Shown piece by piece: positions 55,662 to 64,000 of a stretch of DNA of 64,000 bases. The notes beneath the pieces are model-generated. The model worked only from the letters and a program-made list of their open reading frames with translations. It was not told the origin of the DNA and did no database searches. Location: NCBI RefSeq assembly GCF_900176475.1, contig NZ_FWXX01000003.1, positions 329,876 to 393,875 of the forward strand, in the 5' to 3' direction. The stretch is from Tropicibacter naphthalenivorans (GTDB taxonomy: Bacteria; Pseudomonadota; Alphaproteobacteria; Rhodobacterales; Rhodobacteraceae). Every line of letters starts with the position of its first letter. The first letter of the stretch is position 1. The position numbers and the translations under genes are program-made.

Positions 55662-55970
55662 TCAAGGACTGGCGCGCCGTTTGGCCAGCGCCATATGCGG
55701 GGAAATCGCGATTTTGCGGCGCAACTCGGGGGGCAGCACACCGGGCGCAAAGCGCATCTTGCCCTGAAATCCGGGAATGCGGCGCGCCTTGCGCAAGGCT
55801 TCTGCTAGCAAACGCAGGCGCGCGCGGCTTTCCTCGATCTCGATCTGGCGGGGAACGGTCAGCGGAATTTGCATCCGCGTGTCCCCGAAAATCAGCGTGA
55901 CGGCGCCATTGTGCGCCCCCAGCGGCGCACCCGGCCTGAATCCTTCGAATTCGATCTTTGTGACGTACAT
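55662..55970 (-). CDS. hypothetical protein, 102 aa
   Basis: Starts MYVTKIEFEGFRPGAPLGAHNGAVTLIFGDTRMQI; a beta-rich N-terminal half and a basic helix (ESRARLRLLAEALRKARR) follow. No signal peptide, no family recognised. It precedes pyrF on the same strand and is divergent from clpB. Start supported only by position and composition. Confidence 0.6.
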   Translation of the reverse strand: MYVTKIEFEGFRPGAPLGAHNGAVTLIFGDTRMQIPLTVPRQIEIEESRARLRLLAEALRKARRIPGFQGKMRFAPGVLPPELRRKIAISPHMALAKRRASP

Positions 55971-56058
55971 TTTCAGCCTCCAACCGGGGCTGATCCTGCG
56001 CTGTCGCGCTTTAAAATAAGGTGCATAAGTAATAGTTGTTTTTTTGCAACAATCGCCT

Positions 56059-56087
56059 CTTGAACAGGCTGGAATTGGCCCCCATCT
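56059..56087 (+). promoter_or_regulatory. RpoH (heat-shock) promoter of clpB
   Basis: CTTGAAC (56059-56065), 14 bases, CCCCATCT (56080-56087) matches the sigma-32 consensus CTTGAAA-N11-16-CCCCATnT closely, 84 bases before the clpB start. Confidence 0.82.
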
Positions 56088-56170
56088 TGGTGTCGAGGCC
56101 CCACAATCCCTCGTGTGCCGACAGTCGGGCGCGGGGCAAAAACAGGGGCGCTTGGTGAAGGAGAACGGAC

Positions 56171-58783
56171 ATGAACTTGGACAAGTTCACAGAGCGCTCG
56201 CGCGGATTTATTCAAGCGGCGCAGACGATTGCGATGCGGGAGAGCCATCAGAAGCTGGCGCCCGAGCATCTGCTCAAGGCCCTTATGGATGACGATCAGG
56301 GCCTCGCGTCCAACTTGATTTCCGCAGCGGGCGGCCAGCCTGCGCGCGTCGTTCAGGTGCTGGACACGAAAATAGCTAAAATCCCCAAGGTTTCGGGCGA
56401 CGCGGGTCAGGTTTACCTCGATTCCGCGACCGGCAAGGTCTTGGACGAGGCGGAAAAGCTGGCTCAGAAAGCGGGCGACAGCTTTGTCCCCGTGGAACGT
56501 CTGCTGACCGCTCTGGCGATGGTGAAAAGCCCCGCCAAAGAGGCGCTGGATGCGGGCAATGTCACGCCGCAAGCGCTGAACGGCGCGATCAACGACGTGC
56601 GCAAGGGCCGCACCGCCGACACCGCCAATGCCGAAGAGGGCTATGACGCGCTCAAGAAATACGCGCTGGATCTGACGGAACGTGCGCGTGAGGGCAAGAT
56701 TGACCCGATCATTGGCCGCGACGAGGAAATTCGCCGTGCCATGCAGGTGCTGTCGCGCCGGACCAAGAACAACCCCGTTCTGATCGGTGAGCCGGGCGTC
56801 GGGAAAACCGCGATCGCCGAAGGGCTTGCCCTGCGGATCGTCAACGGCGACGTGCCTGAATCCCTGCGCAACAAGCAACTGCTTGCGCTGGATATGGGCG
56901 CGCTGATCGCGGGCGCAAAGTATCGCGGCGAGTTCGAAGAGCGGCTCAAGGCGATCCTGTCCGAAGTGACGGCCGCCGCCGGTCAGGTGATCCTGTTCAT
57001 CGACGAAATGCACACGCTGGTGGGCGCGGGCAAGGCGGATGGCGCGATGGATGCGTCCAACCTGCTGAAACCTGCCCTGGCACGGGGCGAGCTGCACTGC
57101 GTCGGCGCAACCACGCTGGACGAGTACCGCAAGCACGTGGAAAAGGACGCGGCCCTCGCGCGGCGCTTCCAGCCGGTGATGGTGCAGGAGCCGACGGTCG
57201 AAGACACGATCAGCATCCTGCGCGGCATCAAGGAAAAGTACGAACTGCACCACGGGGTGCGGATTTCGGACAGCGCCTTGGTGGCGGCGGCGACCCTGTC
57301 GCATCGCTATATCACGGACCGGTTCCTGCCGGACAAGGCCATCGACTTGATGGACGAAGCCGCCAGCCGTCTGCGGATGGAAGTGGACAGCAAGCCCGAG
57401 GAACTGGACGCGCTGGACCGCGACATCCTGCAAAAGCAGATCGAGGTCGAAGCCCTGCGTCTCGAAGACGACCAGGCCTCCAAGGACCGGCTCGAAAAGC
57501 TGGAAAAAGACCTTGCTGACTTGCAGGAACGCAGCGCCGAGATGACCGCGCAATGGCAGGCCGAGCGCGACAAGCTGGCCTCGGCGCGCGACATCAAGGA
57601 ACAGCTGGACCGCGCCCGTGCCGAGCTGGATCAGGCCAAGCGCGAGGGCAATCTCGCCCGGGCCGGTGAGCTGTCTTACGGCATCATTCCGGGGCTGGAA
57701 AAGCAGCTGTCCGAGGCCGAAGAGGCCGACGAAAAGATGGTCGAAGAGGCGGTCCGCCCGGATCAGATCGCCAGCGTTGTCGAACGTTGGACGGGCATTC
57801 CGGCGGGCAAGATGCTGGAAGGCGAGCGCGAAAAGCTGCTGCGGATGGAAGAAGACCTTCATCGTCGGGTGATCGGACAGGATCAGGCCGTGACCGCCGT
57901 GGCCAACGCCGTGCGCCGCGCCCGGGCGGGCCTGAACGACGAGAACCGCCCGCTTGGGTCGTTCCTCTTCCTCGGGCCGACCGGCGTGGGCAAGACAGAG
58001 CTGACCAAGGCCGTGGCCGAGTTCCTCTTTGACGACGACAACGCGATGGTGCGCATCGACATGTCCGAGTTCATGGAGAAACACGCGGTCGCCCGTCTGA
58101 TCGGCGCGCCTCCGGGCTATGTCGGCTACGACGAAGGCGGTGTCTTGACCGAAGCGGTGCGGCGTCGGCCCTATCAGGTGGTGCTGTTCGACGAGGTCGA
58201 AAAGGCCCACCCGGATGTGTTCAACGTCCTGTTGCAAGTTCTGGATGACGGTGTGCTGACCGATGGTCAGGGCCGCACAGTGGACTTTAAACAGACGCTG
58301 ATCATCCTGACGTCGAACCTTGGGTCGCAGGCGCTCAGCCAGCTGCCCGAAGGCGCGGACAGCGCCACGGCCAAGCGCGACGTGATGGACGCGGTGCGGG
58401 CGCACTTCCGCCCCGAGTTCCTGAACCGTCTGGACGAGACGATCATCTTTGACCGCCTCAAGCGGGACGACATGGATGGCATCGTCGATATCCAGCTGGC
58501 GCGTCTGCTGAAACGGCTTGCCGCGCGCAAGATCCAGCTGTCGCTGGATGAGGGCGCCAAGCAGTGGCTGGCGGACGAAGGCTACGACCCGGTGTTCGGC
58601 GCGCGTCCGCTCAAGCGGGTGATCCAGACCGCGCTTCAGAACCCGCTGGCCGAGCGTCTGCTGGCCGGGGACATCAAGGACGGCGACGTCGTGACCGTCT
58701 CTGCCGGGGCCGAAGGGCTGCTGATCGGGGACAAGGTCGGCGCAACCAACCGGCCCAAGCCCGACGACGCAGTCGTCCACTAA
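56171..58783 (+). CDS. clpB: ATP-dependent disaggregase ClpB
   Basis: An 870-residue AAA+ chaperone that, with DnaK, pulls proteins out of aggregates. N-domain about 1-145, first ATPase with GEPGVGKT (about 206) and the arginine-finger region, coiled-coil middle domain (about 405-530; [24 protein letters not shown]), second ATPase with GPTGVGKT (about 605-612). The length is standard. A ribosome-binding GAAGGAGAA precedes the ATG. An RpoH promoter upstream and a strong terminator downstream make a single-gene heat-shock unit. Confidence 0.97.
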   Translation: MNLDKFTERSRGFIQAAQTIAMRESHQKLAPEHLLKALMDDDQGLASNLISAAGGQPARVVQVLDTKIAKIPKVSGDAGQVYLDSATGKVLDEAEKLAQKAGDSFVPVERLLTALAMVKSPAKEALDAGNVTPQALNGAINDVRKGRTADTANAEEGYDALKKYALDLTERAREGKIDPIIGRDEEIRRAMQVLSRRTKNNPVLIGEPGVGKTAIAEGLALRIVNGDVPESLRNKQLLALDMGALIAGAKYRGEFEERLKAILSEVTAAAGQVILFIDEMHTLVGAGKADGAMDASNLLKPALARGELHCVGATTLDEYRKHVEKDAALARRFQPVMVQEPTVEDTISILRGIKEKYELHHGVRISDSALVAAATLSHRYITDRFLPDKAIDLMDEAASRLRMEVDSKPEELDALDRDILQKQIEVEALRLEDDQASKDRLEKLEKDLADLQERSAEMTAQWQAERDKLASARDIKEQLDRARAELDQAKREGNLARAGELSYGIIPGLEKQLSEAEEADEKMVEEAVRPDQIASVVERWTGIPAGKMLEGEREKLLRMEEDLHRRVIGQDQAVTAVANAVRRARAGLNDENRPLGSFLFLGPTGVGKTELTKAVAEFLFDDDNAMVRIDMSEFMEKHAVARLIGAPPGYVGYDEGGVLTEAVRRRPYQVVLFDEVEKAHPDVFNVLLQVLDDGVLTDGQGRTVDFKQTLIILTSNLGSQALSQLPEGADSATAKRDVMDAVRAHFRPEFLNRLDETIIFDRLKRDDMDGIVDIQLARLLKRLAARKIQLSLDEGAKQWLADEGYDPVFGARPLKRVIQTALQNPLAERLLAGDIKDGDVVTVSAGAEGLLIGDKVGATNRPKPDDAVVH

Positions 58784-58800
58784 GCGACTGATAATACTGA

Positions 58801-58833
58801 AAAGGCCCGCCCTCACCGGCGGGCCTTTTTTGC
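58801..58833 (+). terminator. Rho-independent terminator after clpB
   Basis: AAAGGCCCGCC pairs with GGCGGGCCTTT around a short loop, followed by T's. Confidence 0.88.
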
Positions 58834-58924
58834 GTCTTGTCGTTGTGTCGCAGGGAATTCCGATCCCTTCCCGTGTTCACTGCGCCGCGGATCGACCCCG
58901 AGGGCCGAAGGTTAAGGATACGAG

Positions 58925-59389
58925 ATGGTTGCGATTAACGATGTGCCGCTGCTGGCCCCCGAAGGACAGCTTGACTACCACCATGTCCAGACGACGATGC
59001 TGGCACAGGAGATGACGCTCTTGCAGGCTTGGGCCAAGATGCAGGAACGTCCGCTGCCGTTGCTTGGCCTCGCGTTCAAGGTCCGCGATGGGATTTCGTC
59101 ATTGTTCGGGGTCAAGAAGATCGGCGGCTTTGCCCGAAAACCCGTCACCGAGGTGGCCGTGGGCGATAAGCTCGACTTCTTTCTGGTCGAAGACGTCCGC
59201 CCCGATCTGCTGGTTTTGACGGAACGCGATCGGCATCTGGATGTGATGACTTGCCTGTCGACCGATGGGCGCGCGTTTTCCGTGACCTCTTCGGTCAAGG
59301 TGCACAATGCCTTTGGGCGGCTCTATATGCTACCGGTCGGGATCGCTCACCGGCTGATCGTGTCGCGCATGATGGCGCGGCTGGCATAG
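58925..59389 (+). CDS. DUF2867 family protein
   Basis: A 154-residue protein with the DUF2867 core VAVGDKLDFFLVEDVRPDLLVLTERDRHLDVMTCLS (about 76-110) and a conserved FGRLYMLPVGIAHRLIV end. The family has unknown function and may bind a small ligand in a START-like fold. GGTTAAGGATACG precedes the ATG. It is convergent with the fasciclin gene 35 bases away; GGGGCG/CGCCCC (59389-59412) could form a weak hairpin between them. Confidence 0.82.
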   Translation: MVAINDVPLLAPEGQLDYHHVQTTMLAQEMTLLQAWAKMQERPLPLLGLAFKVRDGISSLFGVKKIGGFARKPVTEVAVGDKLDFFLVEDVRPDLLVLTERDRHLDVMTCLSTDGRAFSVTSSVKVHNAFGRLYMLPVGIAHRLIVSRMMARLA

Positions 59390-59423
59390 GGGCGACCGCA
59401 AAGGGCCGCCCCGGCCCAACAGG

Positions 59424-59903
59424 TTATTGCGCAGGCATGATCACGCCGTCGATCACATGGATCACGCCGTTCGACGCCTCGATATCGGCGGTCACGACGC
59501 TGGCGTTGTCGACCATCACGCCGTTGTCCAGATCAATGGTGATCTCGGAGCCTTCGACCGTGGCGGCCTTCATATCGTCGGCCAGATCGGTCGACATGAC
59601 TTTGCCGGGGATCACGTGATAGGTCAGAATCTGCGTCAGCTGGTCCTTGTTTTCCGGCTTGAGCAGGTTTTCAACGGTGCCCTCGGGCAGCGCGGCAAAG
59701 GCCTCGTCCGTCGGCGCGAAAACCGTAAACGGGCCTTCGCCCTTGAGCGTGTCGACCAGCCCCGCCGCGGTGGCAGCGGCCAGCAGCGTTTCGAACTGGC
59801 CTGCACCCTTGGCAGTGTCGACGATGTCCATGGAATGCCCGCCAGCAATGGCGCTGGTGCCCAGCAGAGCGGCGGCGAGGGTCAGAGAAGTCTTGCGAAG
59901 CAT
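59424..59903 (-). CDS. exported fasciclin-domain protein
   Basis: A 159-residue protein with a signal peptide ([22 protein letters not shown]) and one FAS1 domain: [25 protein letters not shown] and [11 protein letters not shown], ending [22 protein letters not shown]1 domains mediate adhesion or matrix contact; it is probably secreted or periplasmic. AGGAGG stands seven bases before the ATG at 59903. The frame runs further upstream through a Cys-rich stretch, but without ribosome-binding site or similarity. Confidence 0.92.
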   Translation of the reverse strand: MLRKTSLTLAAALLGTSAIAGGHSMDIVDTAKGAGQFETLLAAATAAGLVDTLKGEGPFTVFAPTDEAFAALPEGTVENLLKPENKDQLTQILTYHVIPGKVMSTDLADDMKAATVEGSEITIDLDNGVMVDNASVVTADIEASNGVIHVIDGVIMPAQ

Positions 59904-60081
59904 TGTGGTTCCTCCTGTTTGAGTATGACAGGGGGTACGGGCGCATCCGCAGGTTGGATCACCGCACAAATCGCAGGTCTCAGGGTTGACCAAAGGCGCG
60001 GCCCGCCTAAGCCGCGCCCCCACCCGTTTTCCAATCAACCTGCCGTGACGGGTTGTGATCTGCTGTGAGCGATCCGGACGC

Positions 60082-60525
60082 TTAATCCAGCCCGATCGCA
60101 GACCGGGCGATCCCGTCCAGCATGGCTTCGACCTTTTTCATCGCGCCTTCGGGATAGGTGCGAAAGCCGATGGTTGTAACGTCCGGCGTGTCCGGGCGGA
60201 CCATGACAAAGATGTCGTAGGGGCAGAAAACGACGTTCATCGGGTCCGCCTCCATCACCTCGCGGCTGATCTTGGCCGAGCAAAAGCTATAGATGTCGGC
60301 CTGCTCGAACAGCACCACGTCCGATCCCACATCGGCGCGGGTGCGTTCCAGCATCTCGCCAGTGTGGCTGATGTGATCGACGACCAAGCCTTCGTCCAGA
60401 ATGGCGTTTTCCAGGCCAAAGATCACATCGTCAAAGCTTTGGTCCGTGTCATAGGTGATGATATCCGCCGCAAGACCGGCGCTGGCTATGGCGGACAGCG
60501 CAACAGCGCCGAGCAATTTCTTCAT
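60082..60525 (-). CDS. exported DUF302 domain protein
   Basis: A 147-residue protein with signal [19 protein letters not shown] and a DUF302 domain ([52 protein letters not shown]). Two cysteines (FCSA, FCPY) could bind haem or a metal or form a disulfide. The family often lies near respiratory or redox genes. A perfect FNR-type site upstream, suitably placed for activation, suggests induction by low oxygen. Confidence 0.86.
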   Translation of the reverse strand: MKKLLGAVALSAIASAGLAADIITYDTDQSFDDVIFGLENAILDEGLVVDHISHTGEMLERTRADVGSDVVLFEQADIYSFCSAKISREVMEADPMNVVFCPYDIFVMVRPDTPDVTTIGFRTYPEGAMKKVEAMLDGIARSAIGLD

Positions 60526-60578
60526 ATCGTTTCCCTTCCTCCTCTGCGCAGGGTGGCATTCCCGCGCATTCGTGTCAC

Positions 60579-60617
60579 ACTATAGATGTATCGCTGACAG
60601 GCCTTGATACAAATCAA
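60579..60617 (-). promoter_or_regulatory. FNR/FnrL site and -10 of the DUF302 gene
   Basis: TTGAT-ACAA-ATCAA (60604-60617) matches the FNR consensus exactly. On the minus strand a TATAGT -10 (60584-60579) follows, putting the site centre about 38-42 bases before the expected transcription start, the class II activator position. The site is also 21 bases before the divergent GltB-like start. Confidence 0.68.
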
Positions 60618-60637
60618 ACACATTCTCGGAGTGGAAT

Positions 60638-62128
60638 ATGGAACTCGCAACCGCCGCCCTGCAATACCTCGCTTTGCTTTTTGTGTTCCTGATCGGGCTG
60701 GGGGTGGCGACCGCGGTGGTGCTGTTCGTGATCGACCGGACGCAAACCGGTGACGCGATCCGCCGCAACTATCCGGTCATCGGGCGGTTTCGCGGGCTGT
60801 TCACCGAGCTGGGCGAGTTCTTTCGCCAATATTTCTTTGCCATGGACCGCGAGGAGATGCCCTTTAACCGTGCGCAGCGGAACTGGGTGGATCGCGCCAG
60901 CGGCGACAAGGGCAACACCGTGGCGTTTGGGTCCACCCGCAATCTGAACGTGCCGGGAACGCCGATCTTTATGAACGCGGTCTTCCCGCCGCTGGACGAT
61001 CAATATGCCTCGACCGAGCCGATGCAGATCGGCCCCTATGCCCGCGAACCCTATATGGCGCAGTCGATTTTCAACATTTCCGGCATGTCCTACGGGGCTT
61101 TGTCGAAACCGGCGGTGCAGGCTTTGTCGCGCGGGGCGCATAAGGCGGGGATCTGGATGAATACGGGCGAAGGCGGCCTGTCGCCCTATCACCTCGAAGG
61201 CGGCTGCGACGTGGTGTTCCAGATCGGCACAGCCAAGTTCGGCGTGCGCGATAAGGACGGCAACCTGTCAGAGCAGCTCTTGCGCGAGATGGCGGCCAAG
61301 CCTCAGGTCAAGATGTTCGAGATCAAGCTGTCGCAGGGGGCCAAGCCCGGGAAGGGTGGCATCCTGCCCGCCGCCAAGATTGACGACGAGATCGCGGAAA
61401 TCCGCAAGGTTGAAAAGGGTAAGGACGCGGTCAGCCCCAACCGTCACCGCGAGGTCGACGACTTTGGCGACCTGCTCGACCTGATCCACCGGGTGCGCGA
61501 GATCACGGGCAAGCCGGTGGGGTTCAAGGCCTGTCTGGGGTCCGCGGACCCTTGGGAAGAGTTCTTTCAGCTCATTGCGCAGCGCGGCCCCGAAAGCGCG
61601 CCGGACTTTATTACGGTGGATGGCGGCGAAGGCGGCACCGGCGCGGCCCCCATGCCCCTGATCGACCTCGTGGGGATGCCCCTGCGCGAAGCGTTGATCC
61701 GCATGGTTGATCTGCGCGACCGGCACGGGCTCAAGGATCGCATCCGCATCGTTGCGTCTGGCAAGCTGGTGAATCCTGGCGACGTGGCCTGGGCGATCTG
61801 CGCCGGGGCGGATTTCGTAACCTCGGCGCGCGGCTTTATGTTCTCGCTTGGCTGCATTCAGGCGATGAAGTGCAACAAGAACACCTGCCCGACCGGCATC
61901 ACCACCCACGACAAGTCGCTGCAAAAGGGGCTCGTGGTCATGGAAAAGGACAAGCGCGTCGCGGCCTACGCCAAGTCGATCATCAAAGAGGTGGAAACCA
62001 TCGCGCATTCCGTCGGCGTGGCCGAACCGCGCCTGATGCGGCGGCGGCACGTGCGGCTGGTCCGCGACGATGGCACCTCGGTCCAGATGAATGAGCTTTA
62101 CCCTTCTGTAAGGGTTATGGCCGACTAA
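60638..62128 (+). CDS. FMN-binding glutamate synthase family protein
   Basis: A 496-residue protein: an N-terminal membrane segment (about 8-33), then the glutamate synthase FMN domain with FNISGMSYGALSKPAVQALSRGA, VDGGEGGTGAAPMPL and the iron-sulfur motif CIQAMKCNKNTCPTG (C-x5-C-x4-C, about 406-421). It lacks the glutamine amidotransferase part, so it cannot be a full GOGAT alone; such stand-alone membrane-linked proteins have unknown substrates. An FNR site lies just upstream, where bound FNR could also affect it. Confidence 0.9.
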   Translation: MELATAALQYLALLFVFLIGLGVATAVVLFVIDRTQTGDAIRRNYPVIGRFRGLFTELGEFFRQYFFAMDREEMPFNRAQRNWVDRASGDKGNTVAFGSTRNLNVPGTPIFMNAVFPPLDDQYASTEPMQIGPYAREPYMAQSIFNISGMSYGALSKPAVQALSRGAHKAGIWMNTGEGGLSPYHLEGGCDVVFQIGTAKFGVRDKDGNLSEQLLREMAAKPQVKMFEIKLSQGAKPGKGGILPAAKIDDEIAEIRKVEKGKDAVSPNRHREVDDFGDLLDLIHRVREITGKPVGFKACLGSADPWEEFFQLIAQRGPESAPDFITVDGGEGGTGAAPMPLIDLVGMPLREALIRMVDLRDRHGLKDRIRIVASGKLVNPGDVAWAICAGADFVTSARGFMFSLGCIQAMKCNKNTCPTGITTHDKSLQKGLVVMEKDKRVAAYAKSIIKEVETIAHSVGVAEPRLMRRRHVRLVRDDGTSVQMNELYPSVRVMAD

Positions 62129-62221
62129 CTGTTACAGCGGTCCAACGCCCTTGTGACCAAGCGTTTCTTTGAGCGTGGGGCGTGTCGCCCTATGTTCTGT
62201 CCAACGCAGATGGAGGATGCC

Positions 62222-63118
62222 GTGGCTTATCGTTGGACCAATGACCTGACCGCAAAGGATGTGACACCCGAGGCGGTGTTCCTGAACCGACGCCAGATTC
62301 TGGCGGGACTTGGCGGGGTGGCCGTGGCCGGTATGGCGGGGCGCGCGCGCGCGCAAACGCTCGACCCCAACAGCTTCGAGGATATTACCAACTATTGTAA
62401 CTATTATGAGTTTGGCACCGGCAAGGAAGACCCCGCCCGCTACGCCCACATGCTGACGACCCAGCCGTGGTCGATCAAGATCGACGGTATGGTGGACAAT
62501 CCCGGCGATTACGCGCTGTCCGATATTATGGACCAGATGGCGATCGAAGAGCGCATCTATCGCTTCCGCTGTGTCGAGGCTTGGTCGATGGTTGTGCCGT
62601 GGAACGGGTTCGAACTGGCCGATCTGCTCAATTTGGCAGGTGTGCAGGCGCAGGCGAAATACGTCGCTTTTGAAACGGTTTACCGCCCCGAGGAAATGCC
62701 CGGCACCCGCTATCCCGTGCTCGATTGGCCCTATGTCGAAGGGCTGCGTATGGATGAAGCCATGCACCCGCTGACCCTGATGGCCACGGGGATCTACGGA
62801 AAACCCATGCCGAATCAGAACGGCGGGCCGATCCGGCTGGTTGTTCCGTGGAAATATGGCTTCAAGTCGATCAAATCCATCGTCCGCATCACCCTGACCG
62901 ACACGCAGCCGCCGACCTCCTGGAACAAGGCGAACGCGCGCGAATACGGCTTTTACAGTAATGTGAACCCAGAGGTGGATCACCCGCGTTGGTCCCAAGC
63001 GACCGAACGGCCCTTGGGCGGCGGTTTGTTTTCGCGTCGTCAGCCAACGCAGATGTTCAACGGCTATTCCGAGGTTGCGTCCCTTTACGAGGGCATGGAC
63101 CTGCGGGCGAACTTTTGA
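62222..63118 (+). CDS. msrP: periplasmic methionine sulfoxide reductase, catalytic subunit MsrP
   Basis: A 298-residue molybdopterin enzyme that reduces methionine sulfoxide in periplasmic proteins. It has a twin-arginine signal ([11 protein letters not shown], about 20-30) and the molybdenum-binding Cys in [15 protein letters not shown] (about 119). I use the GTG at 62222 (AYRWTNDLT start) five bases after GGAGG; earlier in-frame starts do not fit the family. msrQ overlaps by one base. Confidence 0.95.
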   Translation: MAYRWTNDLTAKDVTPEAVFLNRRQILAGLGGVAVAGMAGRARAQTLDPNSFEDITNYCNYYEFGTGKEDPARYAHMLTTQPWSIKIDGMVDNPGDYALSDIMDQMAIEERIYRFRCVEAWSMVVPWNGFELADLLNLAGVQAQAKYVAFETVYRPEEMPGTRYPVLDWPYVEGLRMDEAMHPLTLMATGIYGKPMPNQNGGPIRLVVPWKYGFKSIKSIVRITLTDTQPPTSWNKANAREYGFYSNVNPEVDHPRWSQATERPLGGGLFSRRQPTQMFNGYSEVASLYEGMDLRANF

Positions 63119-63723
63119 TGCGCGATTGGATCAACACTGCGGCCCGCCGGGTTCCGACGTGGCCTCTATATATAGTGCTGACCCTGCCTGCGGTGGCGTG
63201 GCTGTATCTGGGGCTGACCGGCGGCCTTGGCGTTGAGCCGATCAAAGCGCTGGAACAAGAGCTGGGGGAGTTTGCCCTCAAACTCTTGATCCTCGGCCTG
63301 TGCATTACGCCCTTGCGCCGCTTTGCCGGTGTGAACCTGCTCAAGTTTCGCCGGATGCTGGGCTTGATGGCCTTTGCCTATGTGGCGATGCACCTGTTGG
63401 TATGGCTTGTTCTGGACGTGCAGATCCTGTCGCAAATCTGGGCGGACGTACTGAAACGCCCCTACATTACTGTTGGTATGGCGGCGTTCATCCTGATGAT
63501 CCCCTTGGCGGTGACGTCAAACGCGTGGTCAATCCGCCGACTGGGGCCGGCGTGGCGCCGTTTGCACAAGTTGACCTATTTGGTCTGCCTGTTGGGCGCG
63601 TTGCACTTCGTTCTCTTGGCCAAAGGGTTTCAAATCGAACCGTTGGTCTATTTGGCCGTGGTTGCGATCTTGGTGAGCTTGCGATTCCTCCCGACACCGC
63701 GTCGCCGCGCATCGGCGGCTTGA
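63118..63723 (+). CDS. msrQ: MsrQ haem-binding membrane subunit
   Basis: A 201-residue membrane protein with six hydrophobic segments and haem-ligand histidines (AYVAMHLLVWLVLD, RRLHKLTYLVCLLGALHFVLL) of the ferric reductase-like family. It feeds electrons from the quinone pool to MsrP. The TGATG overlap with msrP sets the start. No terminator is obvious after it. Confidence 0.94.
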   Translation: MRDWINTAARRVPTWPLYIVLTLPAVAWLYLGLTGGLGVEPIKALEQELGEFALKLLILGLCITPLRRFAGVNLLKFRRMLGLMAFAYVAMHLLVWLVLDVQILSQIWADVLKRPYITVGMAAFILMIPLAVTSNAWSIRRLGPAWRRLHKLTYLVCLLGALHFVLLAKGFQIEPLVYLAVVAILVSLRFLPTPRRRASAA

Positions 63724-64000
63724 TTCCAGCCCCTGATTCATCCCGAAAGCCGGGGTGACTCGCGCACCAATTCGCTGGGATTCTCTGCGTAGCAGCATCA
63801 ATGCACGCTGCAATGCGGCGATGGGTGGCCTTCGCCCCTGTAAGTTGCGCTGTTAGCGCGTGCGGTCGTGAATAAATCCTTTGTTTATCAGTGCTTTACA
63901 AGAAAGATGGTGGAAAATCGAAATTTCCTTCAAAAACCGCTTGCGGGTTTGTGGTGATAACCTTAGAACCCCCTTCACCGGCGGCGCTGAGGCGCTACGG
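63724..64000 (+). promoter_or_regulatory. rRNA-operon-type promoter region at the right edge
   Basis: No gene is seen in this 277-base stretch. AT-rich sequence (63870-63940) precedes TTGCGG (63941-63946), a 17-base spacer and TAGAAC (63964-63969), then a G/C-rich leader (CTTCACCGGCGGCGCTGAGG). This looks like the upstream part of a Rhodobacteraceae rRNA operon with its UP-like element; the 16S gene would begin beyond the edge. Assignment is by resemblance. Confidence 0.45.

Noticed and set aside
55973..58816. 947-codon minus-strand frame opposite clpB
   Set aside because: Longer than clpB itself but without any motif; ClpB has both Walker A sites and the full family length.

Overview
The window is high-GC and tightly packed, with many stop/start overlaps of 1-4 bases. 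It reads as chromosomal DNA of an alphaproteobacterium of the Rhodobacteraceae/Roseobacter group. The grounds are the RpoE-ChrR pair next to a DUF1365/FAD-oxidase/DUF3833/SDR operon, a TIGR02302 protein behind lysA, a lipoyl-fused E3, Rhodobacter-type RpoE promoters, a SqrR-type operator and an FnrL-type site. I recognise no phage, insertion sequence, CRISPR array or tRNA. No 16S gene lies inside the window, but the right edge looks like the promoter region of an rRNA operon.

Layout. 0-4.5 kb: end of a thioesterase-like gene, an MFS exporter, the murein endopeptidase MepA, a phytase-like lipoprotein and a queuosine-precursor transporter. 4.5-4.75 kb: a structured RNA candidate holding an 18-codon micro-ORF whose ribosome-binding site is a 17-base complement of the expected 16S 3' end; the ribosome-rescue gene arfB follows. 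5.2-11 kb (minus): operon argH - LptM-like lipoprotein - DUF2834 - lysA - TIGR02302. 11-15 kb: TlpA-like thioredoxin, an unknown secreted protein, and the YqiJ/flotillin membrane-microdomain pair. 15-19.5 kb: hisC-tyrC-extensin operon and a substrate-binding/VWA protein. 19.5-23.7 kb: NAD salvage (pncA, pncB) with a hybrid histidine kinase between the two genes. 23.8-25.7 kb: trhO and a DMT exporter.

25.7-33.6 kb is a polyamine uptake and catabolism locus: potFGHI-type ABC transporter, PuuB-like oxidase, a GntR regulator and a class III aminotransferase, with one 10-bp motif in both promoter regions. 33.6-37.3 kb: rhodanese and persulfide dioxygenase behind a SqrR-type operator, then LysR divergent from urate hydroxylase. 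37.2-41.5 kb: a 32-aa micro-ORF, mutL, rmuC and an ornithine cyclodeaminase-family gene. 41.7-47.4 kb: pyruvate dehydrogenase of the single-chain E1 type (aceE-aceF-lpd). 47.4-52.2 kb: rpoE-chrR and its divergent lipid-related operon. 52.2-56 kb: DUF3775, dinB, NUDIX, pyrF and two small unknowns. 56-64 kb: clpB behind an RpoH promoter, DUF2867, fasciclin, DUF302 with an FNR site, an FMN-dependent glutamate-synthase-like protein, msrPQ, and the rRNA-type promoter.

Taken together the window is core metabolism plus several stress circuits: singlet oxygen (RpoE), heat (RpoH), reactive sulfur (SqrR type), oxygen limitation (FNR) and periplasmic methionine oxidation (MsrPQ). The least explained element is the 4.58-4.75 kb RNA.
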